NCBI GenBank assembly: GCA_947473305.1
Contig: CANJCB010000016.1
Location: forward strand, 1 to 64,000
DNA length: 64,000 nucleotides
Direction: 5' to 3'
Source: Rhodospirillales bacterium
GTDB lineage: Bacteria > Pseudomonadota > Alphaproteobacteria > ATCC43930 > CGMCC-115725
A program made the translations under genes and the position numbers. Positions 31,026 through 40,604 of this stretch are shown piece after piece. The first letter of the stretch is position 1. Every line of letters begins with the position of its first letter. The notes under the pieces are model-generated. The model worked only from the letters and a program-made list of their open reading frames with translations. It was not told the origin of the DNA and made no database searches.

Positions 31026-31940
31026 TCAGGTCTCGCCGACCGCCTTCCGCCAATACCCCAGGTCCACGTATTTCTCCGGTGCGGGCGGCGTGCCCCCCGA
31101 CTGACCTTCGACTTTGGCCCGGATCGCGAGCACGTTCTTGAAGCCTTCCCTGTCGAAAGTCGCGTCCTTCGCGAGTCCTGTCCCGGGCGCCGTCGCGATC
31201 TCATAGGCCTTTGCCGCGATGGTAGGTGCGAGTTTCAGCCGCTCTTCCAGCAGCTTTACCGCTTCCGCACGGTTCTTGGGGTCGAGCGACCAGCGAAGGC
31301 CTTCCACATAGGCCTTGATATAGCTGACCAGGGCCGCCTCGTTCTTCTTCCCCCAGTCGCGCATGACGAAGCCCGCGGTCGAAAGATAGGGACCGACCAT
31401 GCCGATGATCTCGCCCTTGTTCTGAAGTCCGGCTTGTTCCGCCAGCAGATGGAACGGGAGGTTCATGACGGCGGCCCGCGCGCTCTCGTCCTTGAGCATC
31501 CGGGCGAGGCGCAGGTGGGTTCCACCTTCCGGGATCGCCTTGTAGTCGCTCCGCTCCAAGCCATTCATCTGGAGGATGCGGTAAAGGGCCAGGGCGAAAG
31601 CGGTATTGGGCGCATCCACGAGCACGATCTGGCCCCGGAGATCCTCGAAGGAACTGACGCCTTTCTGGAAGATCAGGCAGTTGAAGCCGTTGTCGCCGCC
31701 CATCACGATGGCGACGTCGTGATCCGCGAGTTCGACCATGGCGACGGCATTGTCTACCGCTGTATGAGCAATGTCATAACGCCCTTCCGCCAAACCATCG
31801 CGCAACTCGCCGGAATTAGGTGTACTGGTCAGTCTGACGTCTAGTCCGTGCTTGTCAAAAAAACCGTTATTTTCTGCGGCGAAGAGCGGCAGGTTCTGCA
31901 CGCCAGAGAAGAGGATGACGTGAAGGCTGGGCTTGGGCAT
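31026..31940 (-). CDS. SsuA/THI5-like (NMT1) substrate-binding protein without signal peptide
   Basis: 304 residues. Reads as the SsuA/THI5 fold: LPLFAAENNGFFDKHGLDV near the N terminus, DIAHTAVDNAVAM and DLRGQIVLVDAPNTAFALALYRIL. Such proteins bind sulfonates, nitrate, pyrimidines or aromatic acids for ABC importers. Oddly, it starts directly with the first beta strand (MPKPSLHVILFSGVQ) and has no hydrophobic leader, and no in-frame start upstream would add one. No permease is nearby. It may act in the cytoplasm, like the THI5 enzyme, or be misrouted. Divergent from the second molybdenum hydroxylase operon. Confidence 0.82.
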   Translation of the reverse strand: MPKPSLHVILFSGVQNLPLFAAENNGFFDKHGLDVRLTSTPNSGELRDGLAEGRYDIAHTAVDNAVAMVELADHDVAIVMGGDNGFNCLIFQKGVSSFEDLRGQIVLVDAPNTAFALALYRILQMNGLERSDYKAIPEGGTHLRLARMLKDESARAAVMNLPFHLLAEQAGLQNKGEIIGMVGPYLSTAGFVMRDWGKKNEAALVSYIKAYVEGLRWSLDPKNRAEAVKLLEERLKLAPTIAAKAYEIATAPGTGLAKDATFDREGFKNVLAIRAKVEGQSGGTPPAPEKYVDLGYWRKAVGET

Positions 31941-32079
31941 GGCGCGAAAATCCTGGAAATCTGGGATTGCATACGATACCGACGGCGACGCTTTTCAGGA
32001 CTTGGCCGACGCGCCACCGTCATATAGGTTTGGACCCCGGTCCCAAGAGCGGGGCCGGACAAGAGGATGAGCCGTTCCG

Positions 32080-32940
32080 ATGAAGCTACCGCCCTTCGAA
32101 TATGCCTGTCCAGCGACCCTCGACGAGGCGATAGCGCTGCTCGCGTCCCGTGACGGCGACGCCAAGGCGATCTCCGGTGGCCAGAGCCTGATGCCGATCC
32201 TGGCGTTCCGCTTGGCCTCCCCCAGCCTGCTGGTCGATCTCAAGAAGCTGAAAGGTCTCGATCAGATCAAGATCGACGCCTCGGGCATCACGCTCGGCGC
32301 GAAGGTAAGCTGGCGGCAGATCGAGGATGACAAGCGGCTCGCGACCGCCCATCCGCTCCTCCAGGAAATGATCTCCCATGTCGCGCATTATCAGATCCGC
32401 AACAGGGGCACGGTGGGCGGCAGCATCGCTCATGCGGATCCCGCGGCCGAAATGCCCGGCTTCTCCGTAACCTGCGACGCCAAGATCGTGGTCAAGGGAT
32501 CGAGCGGCGAGCGCATCATTCCGGCCGGCGAATTCTTCGAAGGGCCGCTGATGACGGTTCTCGAAGCCGACGAATTGATCACCGAGATCCGGCTGCCGCC
32601 CTGGCCTGCGGCGCGGCGCTGGGGGATGCTCGAATTCGCCCGCCGGCGTGGCGATTTCGCCATGGGCGGTGTTGCGGTCTTCTACGATCTCGACGCGCAG
32701 GGTCGTGCGGTCGATGCCCATGTGGGCGTGATCGGCGCGGGCTCGATCCCGCATCGGGTGCCCGGCGCCGAGGCCGCGATCAACGGCACGACCGTGGATG
32801 AGACGGCAATCCTCGCGGCCGCCAAGGCTGCGGCGGCGGGAGTGGAGCCGCTGACGGACATCCATGCGAGCGCCGCCTATCGGCGCAATCTGATTTCGGT
32901 GCTGCTCGAGCGCGCGCTTCGCGCCGCCGTGGCACGTTAA
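32080..32940 (+). CDS. Second molybdenum hydroxylase, FAD-binding subunit (CoxM family)
   Basis: 286 residues. FAD-binding signatures are AISGGQSLMPILAFRLASP near residue 28-46 and RNRGTVGGSIAHADPAAEMP near 107-126, with the C-terminal flavoprotein domain after about 175. First gene of an M-S-L operon, the order of coxMSL, whereas the operon at 5866 has L-M-S. Next gene follows after 15 nt. Electrons from the small subunit leave through this FAD. Confidence 0.92.
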   Translation: MKLPPFEYACPATLDEAIALLASRDGDAKAISGGQSLMPILAFRLASPSLLVDLKKLKGLDQIKIDASGITLGAKVSWRQIEDDKRLATAHPLLQEMISHVAHYQIRNRGTVGGSIAHADPAAEMPGFSVTCDAKIVVKGSSGERIIPAGEFFEGPLMTVLEADELITEIRLPPWPAARRWGMLEFARRRGDFAMGGVAVFYDLDAQGRAVDAHVGVIGAGSIPHRVPGAEAAINGTTVDETAILAAAKAAAAGVEPLTDIHASAAYRRNLISVLLERALRAAVAR

Positions 32941-32955
32941 GGGGGAACAGGGACA

Positions 32956-33447
<492 letters not shown>

Positions 33448-33458
33448 GGGGAAATAGG

Positions 33459-35756
33459 ATGAGTAAGGCGAACCGCTTTGTCGGCAGCCCGGTCGAGCGG
33501 CTTGAAGACCTGCGCTTGTTGCGCGGGCGCGGGCGCTTCGTCGACGATCTGACCGCAGAGGGCGTGCTGAACGCCGTCATCCTCCGCAGCCCGGTCGCCC
33601 ATGGCATCATCAAGGGCATCGACACGAGCGCCGCTCTCGCCATCCCTGGCGTCGTTGCCGTGCTCACGGCGGAGGAGATCGGACGGCCGGTCCCGACCAT
33701 CCCGATCCGGCTTTTCGCTTCAAAGCTCACGGAGCCCTTGGAACAGCCCTGCATCGCCGATCGCAAGGTGCGCTATGTGGGCGAGCCTGTCGTGCTCGTG
33801 ATCGCCGAGAGCCAGGCAATTGCCGAAGACGCCTGCGACGCGGTCGTGCTCGATATCGAGACGCTGCCGCCGGTCGTGACGCGCGAGGCTGCCGAGAAGG
33901 GCCAGTCGCTGCTTTTTGACGAGTTAGGCACCAATCGCTGCGCGCGATTCACGGCGATCAAGGGCGATGCGGACGATGCCTTCCGCAATGCTGCCTATCG
34001 CCGCCGCGAACGTTTCGGGGTGCATAGGCATACCGCCGTCTTCATGGAGGGCCGGGGGCTTCTGGCCGAATGGTTCGAGGAGGAAGGCAAGCTCGTCGTC
34101 CAAGGCGGCGCCAAGGTGCCTTTCGCGACCCGCAAGGCGCTATCCAAGCAGATGAACCTGCCCGAGGACAAGATCGAGGTCCATGAGGCGGATACGGGCG
34201 GCGGCTTCGGCTCGCGCGGCGAGTTCTATCCCGAGGATTTCCTGATCCCCTTTGCCGCGCGCTATGTGGGCAAGCCGATCAAATGGGTCGAGGACCGGCG
34301 CGAGCATCTCGCCTGTTCCAACCATTCCCGCGAAACCGAGGTCGAGGCCGAGATCGCCTGCGACAAGAACGGCATGGTGCTGGGCCTGCGCGGCACCGCT
34401 TTCGTCGATTCCGGCGCCTATGTGCGGACCAACGGGCTTATCAACCCGCGCAATGTCTCGCAGTTCATGTCCGGTCCCTATCACGTGCCGAACATCAATA
34501 TCGTGACGGATTTCTATCTCTCGAACAAAGGACCGGTCGGGACCTATCGGGGGCCGGGCCGGTATGAGACGGATTACGTGCGCGAGCGGCTCTTCGACAT
34601 GGCGGCCAACGACCTCGGCATCGATCGGGTTGAATTCCGGCGCCGCAATCTCGTCCGCGAAGACCAGATGCCCTACCAGCTTCCGCAGATCGTGGAAACC
34701 AAGAGCGGCGACGAACTCGACAGCGGCAACTACGAGGTCACGCTCGACCAGTGCCTCGCCGAATTCAAATGGGCCGAGAAGGTCGAGAAATACGACGGTA
34801 AGCTGATCGACGGCCGCTATCACGGGTTGGGCCTGCATTGCTTCATCGAAGGCGGTGCGGCGGGTCCAAAGGAAAATGCGCGTCTCGTGCTTGAGAAGAG
34901 CGGGAATGTCTCGGTCTATGTGGGCTCGTCCCAGGTAGGGCAAGGCGTGGTCACCGTCCTGACCCAGATCGCTGCCGATGCGCTCGAAATGCCGATGGAT
35001 AAGATCGCCATTTTCCACGGCTCCACGACCGGGACGAAAGAGGGCTTCGGCTCCTTCCATTCGCGCTCCACGGTGATGGGCGGTTCCGCCATCGTCGTGG
35101 CAGCCGCCAGCCTTCAGAAGCTCATGCGCGAGGCGGCGGGCCGTCGCTTCAACTGCGCGCCGGGCGAGGTAACTCTCGAAGACGGCAAGGCGCAGGGGCC
35201 GGGCGGTAAGTCGCTGACCTTCGCGGAACTGGCGGAAGAGGATATCTCCATCGAGGAGAGTTTCTTCAACCACAAGCACACCTGGGCCTATGGCACCCAT
35301 GCGACCCATATCGCCGTGGATCCTCAGACCGGGCAGGTCGAGGTGCTGGAATATGTCGCGGTCGAAGACGTGGGCCGCATGGTCAATCCGCTGACCCTCG
35401 GCGGGCAGGCGGTGGGCGCCATTGTCCAGGGCCTGGGCGGGACCTTTCTCGAACATCTGATCTATGACGGCGAGGGCCAGCTTCTGACCGGCACTTTCGC
35501 GGATTATCTCCTGCCGACGGCGGGCGACTTCCCGCGGATCCGGGCGATCATGACGGGCAACTATCCTTCACCGATCAATCCCTTGGGCGTCAAGGGTGCT
35601 GGCGAGGGCGGCATCATTCCGGTGGGCGGCATCATGGCCAATGCCATCGCTTCGGCGCTCAGGTCCTTCAATGTTCAGCCTCTGGAACTTCCCCTCTCTC
35701 CGCCGCGCATCTGGAAGCTGATCGATGACGCCAGACCGGCGGAGGCAGCGGAGTAA
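33459..35756 (+). CDS. Second molybdenum hydroxylase, large subunit (CoxL/XDH family)
   Basis: 765 residues. N-terminal block FVGSPVERLEDLRLLRGRGRFVDD; cofactor-binding GGGFGSRG near residue 250. The active-site loop near 362 is TYRGPGRYE, again a form-II-like loop without the CO-dehydrogenase cysteine. The catalytic Glu lies in GVKGAGEGG near 714. It hydroxylates an unknown organic substrate. Maturation genes (coxDEF, moco sulfuration) are absent nearby. A solute-binding protein follows 71 nt downstream on the same strand and may supply the substrate. Confidence 0.92.
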   Translation: MSKANRFVGSPVERLEDLRLLRGRGRFVDDLTAEGVLNAVILRSPVAHGIIKGIDTSAALAIPGVVAVLTAEEIGRPVPTIPIRLFASKLTEPLEQPCIADRKVRYVGEPVVLVIAESQAIAEDACDAVVLDIETLPPVVTREAAEKGQSLLFDELGTNRCARFTAIKGDADDAFRNAAYRRRERFGVHRHTAVFMEGRGLLAEWFEEEGKLVVQGGAKVPFATRKALSKQMNLPEDKIEVHEADTGGGFGSRGEFYPEDFLIPFAARYVGKPIKWVEDRREHLACSNHSRETEVEAEIACDKNGMVLGLRGTAFVDSGAYVRTNGLINPRNVSQFMSGPYHVPNINIVTDFYLSNKGPVGTYRGPGRYETDYVRERLFDMAANDLGIDRVEFRRRNLVREDQMPYQLPQIVETKSGDELDSGNYEVTLDQCLAEFKWAEKVEKYDGKLIDGRYHGLGLHCFIEGGAAGPKENARLVLEKSGNVSVYVGSSQVGQGVVTVLTQIAADALEMPMDKIAIFHGSTTGTKEGFGSFHSRSTVMGGSAIVVAAASLQKLMREAAGRRFNCAPGEVTLEDGKAQGPGGKSLTFAELAEEDISIEESFFNHKHTWAYGTHATHIAVDPQTGQVEVLEYVAVEDVGRMVNPLTLGGQAVGAIVQGLGGTFLEHLIYDGEGQLLTGTFADYLLPTAGDFPRIRAIMTGNYPSPINPLGVKGAGEGGIIPVGGIMANAIASALRSFNVQPLELPLSPPRIWKLIDDARPAEAAE

Positions 35757-35827
35757 GACGGGCTTATAACGACGCCGCCTCGTGGGCTGACGGTATAGGG
35801 CGAGCGGATATCCGAAAGGGATCGCCT

Positions 35828-37396
35828 ATGAAACGCACCGCCATTTCGCTCGTGAGCGCCGCGGCGTTCTGGTCCGTCACCGTCTTTGCGCAAACGCCTG
35901 AACGGGGTGGCAGCGCCGTCTTCGTTCTCAATCAGGACCCGCCGCTGCTGACCTCGGTCCTGTCCAATGGGGTGGCGGAGCGGTCCATCGGCTGCATCGC
36001 TTATGAAGGGCTCGTGCTGATCACCGACGATTACAAGGTGATGCCTGGACTGGCGAAATCCTGGAGCGTGTCGCCGGACGGTCTCAGTTACAGCTTCGAT
36101 CTCGAAAAGACGACCTGGCACGACGGCAAGCCCTTCACCTCGGAAGATGTGAAGTTCGCGCTTCTCCAGTTGAATGCCAAATACTCCTCGGTCTTCCTGG
36201 CTGCCGGCCGGGCCATCGACAGCATCGAGACGCCGGCGCCGGACAAGGTGGTCATCAAGCTGAAGAACACCTTCGGGCCTTTCATGCTCTCGCTCACCTG
36301 CGAGCAGGGCGGCTCGATCCAGCCCAAGCATATTTTCGAGCAGGGCGATCCCCTGAAGAACCCGGCCAATGCCGCGCCGGTCGGCACGGGACCCTTCAAA
36401 TTCGCCGAGTGGAAGCATGGCGATTTCGTGCGGATGACCCGCAACGACCAATTCCACGAGGCGGGCCGTCCCTACCTCGACGAGGTGATCGGCAAGGTTA
36501 TCCCCCAGTCGGCGTCCCGCATCCACGCGCTGATCGCCGGCGAGGTCGATCTCATCCATATCCTGCCGCCTAACGAGGTCAAGAACATCGAGGGCAATCC
36601 GAAGGTCAAGGTGGTGGCGAGCGACGTGTCGCCCCTGGCCGTTCTGGCCTTCTTCAATACCTTGAAAAAGCCCCTAGACGACAAGCGGGTGCGCCAGGCG
36701 CTGATGATGGCGACTGACCGGGAGTATCTCTTCCGCAATCCCTTCTTCGGCGTCGGCAGCGTCGGAACTCAGCCGTTCCTGACCGATATCACCTGGACGC
36801 GCGTGCCGGAGATCGACTACCGCAAGATGTATCCCTTCGATGTGGCGAAAGCGAACGCGCTACTCGATGCGGCGGGGATGAAGCGCGGCGCGGAGGGTAA
36901 GCGCTTCCCTGTCCGGATCGCGATTTTCAGCAGCGACTATCCTGAATTCCAGGAAGTCTCCGTGGCGCTTAAGAGCATGTGGCAGGCTGTTGGCGTCGAT
37001 GTGACGATCGAGGCGGCCGAAAGGCCGACGCTGGTCAAGCGGGTCTTTACCGACCATGACTTCGACGTGACACTGCAGGTCTATGCGTCCTACGCCGATC
37101 CCGCACTTGGGGTGGCTCGGACTTTTTCGAGCCGCACCATCAATATGGGTTTCGGCAATGCCGCGAGCTATTCGAACCCGGTGGTCGACGATCTTCTGGA
37201 AAAGGGCGAGCGCGCGACGAATTTCGACGAACGTGCGGTCTTTTATAAACAGGCTCAGATGATCCTCGCGGAGGATCTGCCGGTGATCACGCTACGCCAG
37301 TACCGCGATCCCGATGGCGCATCGAAGCGTCTCAATGGCCTCTGGGGCGAGTTCCAGGGCAACGGCTACTGGGCTCACGCCTGGTTGTCGAAGTAG
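35828..37396 (+). CDS. Periplasmic solute-binding protein, ABC family 5 (copy B)
   Basis: 522 residues with a signal peptide ending ...WSVTVFAQT. Full SBP_bac_5 domain (RGGSAVFVLNQDPPLL, LAKSWSVSPDGLSYSF, WHDGKPFTSEDVKFALL, VGTGPFKFAEWKHGDFV). AAAGGGAT precedes the ATG. It stands 71 nt after the second molybdenum hydroxylase operon on the same strand, with no transporter membrane genes near. More diverged from copies A and C than they are from each other. It ends at a strong hairpin shared with the convergent copy C. Confidence 0.9.
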   Translation: MKRTAISLVSAAAFWSVTVFAQTPERGGSAVFVLNQDPPLLTSVLSNGVAERSIGCIAYEGLVLITDDYKVMPGLAKSWSVSPDGLSYSFDLEKTTWHDGKPFTSEDVKFALLQLNAKYSSVFLAAGRAIDSIETPAPDKVVIKLKNTFGPFMLSLTCEQGGSIQPKHIFEQGDPLKNPANAAPVGTGPFKFAEWKHGDFVRMTRNDQFHEAGRPYLDEVIGKVIPQSASRIHALIAGEVDLIHILPPNEVKNIEGNPKVKVVASDVSPLAVLAFFNTLKKPLDDKRVRQALMMATDREYLFRNPFFGVGSVGTQPFLTDITWTRVPEIDYRKMYPFDVAKANALLDAAGMKRGAEGKRFPVRIAIFSSDYPEFQEVSVALKSMWQAVGVDVTIEAAERPTLVKRVFTDHDFDVTLQVYASYADPALGVARTFSSRTINMGFGNAASYSNPVVDDLLEKGERATNFDERAVFYKQAQMILAEDLPVITLRQYRDPDGASKRLNGLWGEFQGNGYWAHAWLSK

Positions 37397-37427
37397 TCCC
37401 CTCTCCGCCAGAAGAGCGGAGAGGGGA
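37397..37427. terminator. Bidirectional terminator-like hairpin between two convergent SBP genes
   Basis: Perfect 12-bp stem TCCCCTCTCCGC/GCGGAGAGGGGA with a 7-nt loop, starting right after the copy B stop and ending 8 nt before the copy C stop. Only weak T-runs flank it. Confidence 0.65.
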
Positions 37428-37435
37428 TAGCATCT

Positions 37436-39016
37436 TTAGCGGTCGAGCCAGGCGTCGCGCCAGGTGATCAGGAACTGCTCGTCGTCGATGCCGCGAACGT
37501 CCTTTGAGATGCCGTCGTAATATTCGTGCTCGTGGAGCGTATAGACCGGCAGATCGTCGGCCAGGATGACTTGGACCTTGCGATAGATGGCGCCGCGCGC
37601 TTCCTTGCCGACAGCCTTCTGGGCGTCTTCGAAAAGCTTGTCCACTTCCGGGTTGGAATAGCCCGATCCGTTGCCGAAAGCCTTCTTGATCGACGAGGTA
37701 ACCCAGGTCCGGGCCATGCCCAATGCGGGATCCGAGAAGCTCGTATAGGAGTTGATGAAGGTATCGATATCCATGTCGGTATACATGCGCTTCGTCGCCG
37801 TGGTGCGATCCACGGATTCGATCGAAAGATCGACGCCGACATCACCCCACATCTTCTTGATCGCCTGGGCTGCGACCGGGGAATCCACATCGTCTGCCGC
37901 GATCAGGATGCCGAGCTTGAAGCGGATGCCGTTGGCGCCACGTTTCATGCCAGCCTCGTCGAGCATCTCGTTGGCCCGCTTAGGGTCATAGGCGTACATC
38001 TTGCGGTAGTCGATGTCCGGATTGGCCGACCAGGCAAGCCGGTTGGTGAAAGGCATGGTGCCGGCTCCCCCAACCCCCTGATAGGCGGTCTTCGCGATGT
38101 AGTCGCGGTCCATGGCGATAAAGAGCGCTTGGCGCACCTTCTTGTTGTCCAGCGGTTTGCGATTGACGTTGAGGAACATGAAATCGACGCTGGGCGGCGT
38201 GGAAGACGCGACAAGGGCAAGCTTCTGGTTCGACTTCACGACGTTGTAGTCGCTCACCGGCAGGAAATAATTGGTGACGAAATCGACTTCGCCTGCGACC
38301 AGCGCCTGGGTCCGCGCCGTGGATTGCGGAATGACCTTGGCGATGATCTCGTCGAGGTAGGGTTTGCCCTTCTCCCAGTAGTTCGGATTCTTGACCAGGG
38401 TCAGGTGATCGCCGCGCTTCCATTCCTTGAGCAGGAAAGGTCCGAGGCCGATCGGCTTTTCCAGGGTGGCCGGATTGGTCAGCGGATTGGTGCCCTCATA
38501 AACGTGCTTCGGCAGGACCGAGCCGCCCTGCTGGCAGGCCAGGGAGATCAGGAAGGGTCCGTAGGGTTCCTTCAGGTGGATAATCACCTTGTCCGGGGCC
38601 GGCGTATCGATCGTTTCGATCACCCGGCCGGCGCCAGCGAAGACGGAACTGTATTTGGAACTCACCTCGAGGAGGGAATATTTGACATCGGCCGAGGTCA
38701 TCGGCTTGCCGTCTTCCCAATTCGTCTGAACGAGGTCGAAACTGTAGGTCAGGCCGTCCGGGGATACCGTATAGGACTTGGCGAGCAAGGGCTGCGGATC
38801 GCCCTTGGCGTCCATCCGCATCAGGCCCTGATAGACGACGCAGGCGATATGGCCATCCGCATTGCTGCTGCCGATGCTGCGGTTCAAGGTGCTGGGATCG
38901 GTCCCGATGGTCAGGACCAGGGTGCCCCCGCGCTTGGGTGTCGCGGTTTGGGCCGAGGCGTCGCAGAACGGAAGAGATGCGGCCAAGGCCGCGAGGAACA
39001 GGGACCGGACGAGCAT
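37436..39016 (-). CDS. Periplasmic solute-binding protein, ABC family 5 (copy C)
   Basis: 526 residues; AGGAGG 8 nt before the ATG; signal peptide RSLFLAALAASLPFCDASAQ. SBP_bac_5 domain closely parallel to copy A at 20427 along its length (same LLAKS..T.SPDG.TYSFDL, NW.DGKP.TS.DVKY.LLEVS and GLGPFLL.WKRGDHL blocks), so a recent duplicate. No permease or ATPase gene adjacent. Divergent from an aldehyde dehydrogenase gene across 139 bp. Ligand unknown; peptides, opines or other organic acids are typical of the family. Confidence 0.9.
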   Translation of the reverse strand: MLVRSLFLAALAASLPFCDASAQTATPKRGGTLVLTIGTDPSTLNRSIGSSNADGHIACVVYQGLMRMDAKGDPQPLLAKSYTVSPDGLTYSFDLVQTNWEDGKPMTSADVKYSLLEVSSKYSSVFAGAGRVIETIDTPAPDKVIIHLKEPYGPFLISLACQQGGSVLPKHVYEGTNPLTNPATLEKPIGLGPFLLKEWKRGDHLTLVKNPNYWEKGKPYLDEIIAKVIPQSTARTQALVAGEVDFVTNYFLPVSDYNVVKSNQKLALVASSTPPSVDFMFLNVNRKPLDNKKVRQALFIAMDRDYIAKTAYQGVGGAGTMPFTNRLAWSANPDIDYRKMYAYDPKRANEMLDEAGMKRGANGIRFKLGILIAADDVDSPVAAQAIKKMWGDVGVDLSIESVDRTTATKRMYTDMDIDTFINSYTSFSDPALGMARTWVTSSIKKAFGNGSGYSNPEVDKLFEDAQKAVGKEARGAIYRKVQVILADDLPVYTLHEHEYYDGISKDVRGIDDEQFLITWRDAWLDR

Positions 39017-39155
39017 TCGGTGAGCCTCCTAGTCGTTGTCGTTTCATTATTCATGACTGCCAGGAATTGCGCCAGCCTCATGCCGGCTTGGCAGCGGGGG
39101 CGGGCCACACTACCCTCACGCCGGATTTCCCAGGACCCAACCTTCGGATAGAACG

Positions 39156-40586
39156 ATGACCCAGCCTTCTTCCATTGTCTCTTTCATCGGCGGGCGTGAT
39201 GCGGATGCCGGCCCCGGCGGTTTCGATCTCGTCAATCCCCAGGACGGATCGGTCATCGGCCGAATCTCGGAGGCAGGCGAAGTCGGCGTCAATGCGGCGG
39301 TGACCGCCGCCCAGGCCGCTTTCGCCGCCAACCGCAAGTCGCCGGTCCACCAGCGGGTCGCCTGGCTCAAGGCGGCGGCAGTGGCCCTGGGCAAGGCGGG
39401 CGACGAGTTGGCCGAGATTATCTGCGCCGATGTCGGTAAGCCGATCCGGGTCTGCCGCTTCGAAGCTAAGCGCGGTGTCGAGTTCATCGAGGCGGTGGCG
39501 GCGGCGCTCCCCCAGATGGGCGGGGAGGTACTGCCTTTGGATTCGGTGGCAGGCGGCACGGGGCATCTTGGTTTCACCCGGCACATTCCCTATGGCGTGG
39601 TCGCCGGCATCACGCCCTTCAACGCGCCGATAAACCTGTTGGTCCAGAAGGTCGCGCCGGCCATCGCCGCAGGCAATGCGATTGTCGTGAAGCCCGCCCC
39701 CGCCGGGACGAGGACGGCGCTCCGCGTGGCGAAAATTTTCCAGGAAGCGGGCTGGCCCAAGGATCTCTTCAACGTGGTGACCGGTGACCGGGAGACGGCC
39801 TTGGCTCTGGCCGGTCATCCCGATGTCTCGGCGGTGACCTTCACCGGTGGGACGGGCGGCGGCAACGCCCTGGCGCGCGCAGCGGGCGCCAAGAAGTTCG
39901 TGGCGGAGCTTGGGTCCAATGCCGCCAATATCGTATTGGCCGACGCGGATATAGAAGATGCGGCCAAGAAGATCGCCGGGGCCGCTTTCGAGGCCAGTGG
40001 GCAGCAATGTATCTCGGCCCAGCGGGTCTTGGTCGATCACAAGGTGCTTCCGGCGTTTCTCGAGAAATTCGTGGCGGCGGCGAAGCTTCTGAAGGCGGGC
40101 CGCGCGGACGATCCCACCACCGATCTTGGGCCCATGGTGAGCGCTGCCTCGGCCGACCGGGTTATGGCAATGTGCGAAGATGCGCTGAAGCGGGGCGCGC
40201 GCTACGCCCTGGAGCCGCGTCGTGACGGCGCGCTCGTGACGCCCGCGGTTTTGGTCGATGCCCCACGGGCGTCGCGGCTCTGGCATGAAGAGGTCTTCGG
40301 CCCGGTCGCCATCGTCGTTCCCTTCGATGGGATCGACGAGGCATTGGAACTCGCCAACGATTCGCCCTTCGGGCTTCAGGGAGCGGTCTTCACGAGCGCC
40401 TTATCGTCGGCTCTGCGGTTTGCCGATGATTTTCATGTCGGCTCGCTCTGGGTCAACGAGCCGAGCCGGTTCCGGCTCGATATGTATCCCTTCGGCGGGG
40501 TGAAGCAGAGCGGTGTCGGCCGCGAGGGCGTGCGTTATGCGATCGAAGAACTGACCCAGATCAAGTTTATCGGGATCAAGCCCTAA
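39156..40586 (+). CDS. NAD(P)-dependent aldehyde dehydrogenase
   Basis: 476 residues. ALDH signatures: the catalytic Glu in FVAELGSNAANIVLADADIEDAA and the nucleophile Cys in EASGQQCISAQR; the NAD-binding region includes GITPFNAPINLLVQKVAPAIAAGNAIVVKPA and FTGGTGGGNALA. The ELGSNAAN form (Ser instead of the second Gly) points to the glyceraldehyde/lactaldehyde-like group, not betaine aldehyde dehydrogenase. It oxidises an aldehyde to the acid in the cytoplasm. Alone in its unit; the neighbouring oxygenases and binding proteins suggest a catabolic role. Confidence 0.9.
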   Translation: MTQPSSIVSFIGGRDADAGPGGFDLVNPQDGSVIGRISEAGEVGVNAAVTAAQAAFAANRKSPVHQRVAWLKAAAVALGKAGDELAEIICADVGKPIRVCRFEAKRGVEFIEAVAAALPQMGGEVLPLDSVAGGTGHLGFTRHIPYGVVAGITPFNAPINLLVQKVAPAIAAGNAIVVKPAPAGTRTALRVAKIFQEAGWPKDLFNVVTGDRETALALAGHPDVSAVTFTGGTGGGNALARAAGAKKFVAELGSNAANIVLADADIEDAAKKIAGAAFEASGQQCISAQRVLVDHKVLPAFLEKFVAAAKLLKAGRADDPTTDLGPMVSAASADRVMAMCEDALKRGARYALEPRRDGALVTPAVLVDAPRASRLWHEEVFGPVAIVVPFDGIDEALELANDSPFGLQGAVFTSALSSALRFADDFHVGSLWVNEPSRFRLDMYPFGGVKQSGVGREGVRYAIEELTQIKFIGIKP

Positions 40587-40604
40587 CGGTTCCGGGCTTC
40601 CCGG

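Noticed and set aside
39140-39158. A sequence resembling the 17-bp GntR element before the aldehyde dehydrogenase (GGATAGAACGATGA)
   Set aside because: Only about 12 positions agree, and it includes the ATG start codon. Too weak to call a third copy.
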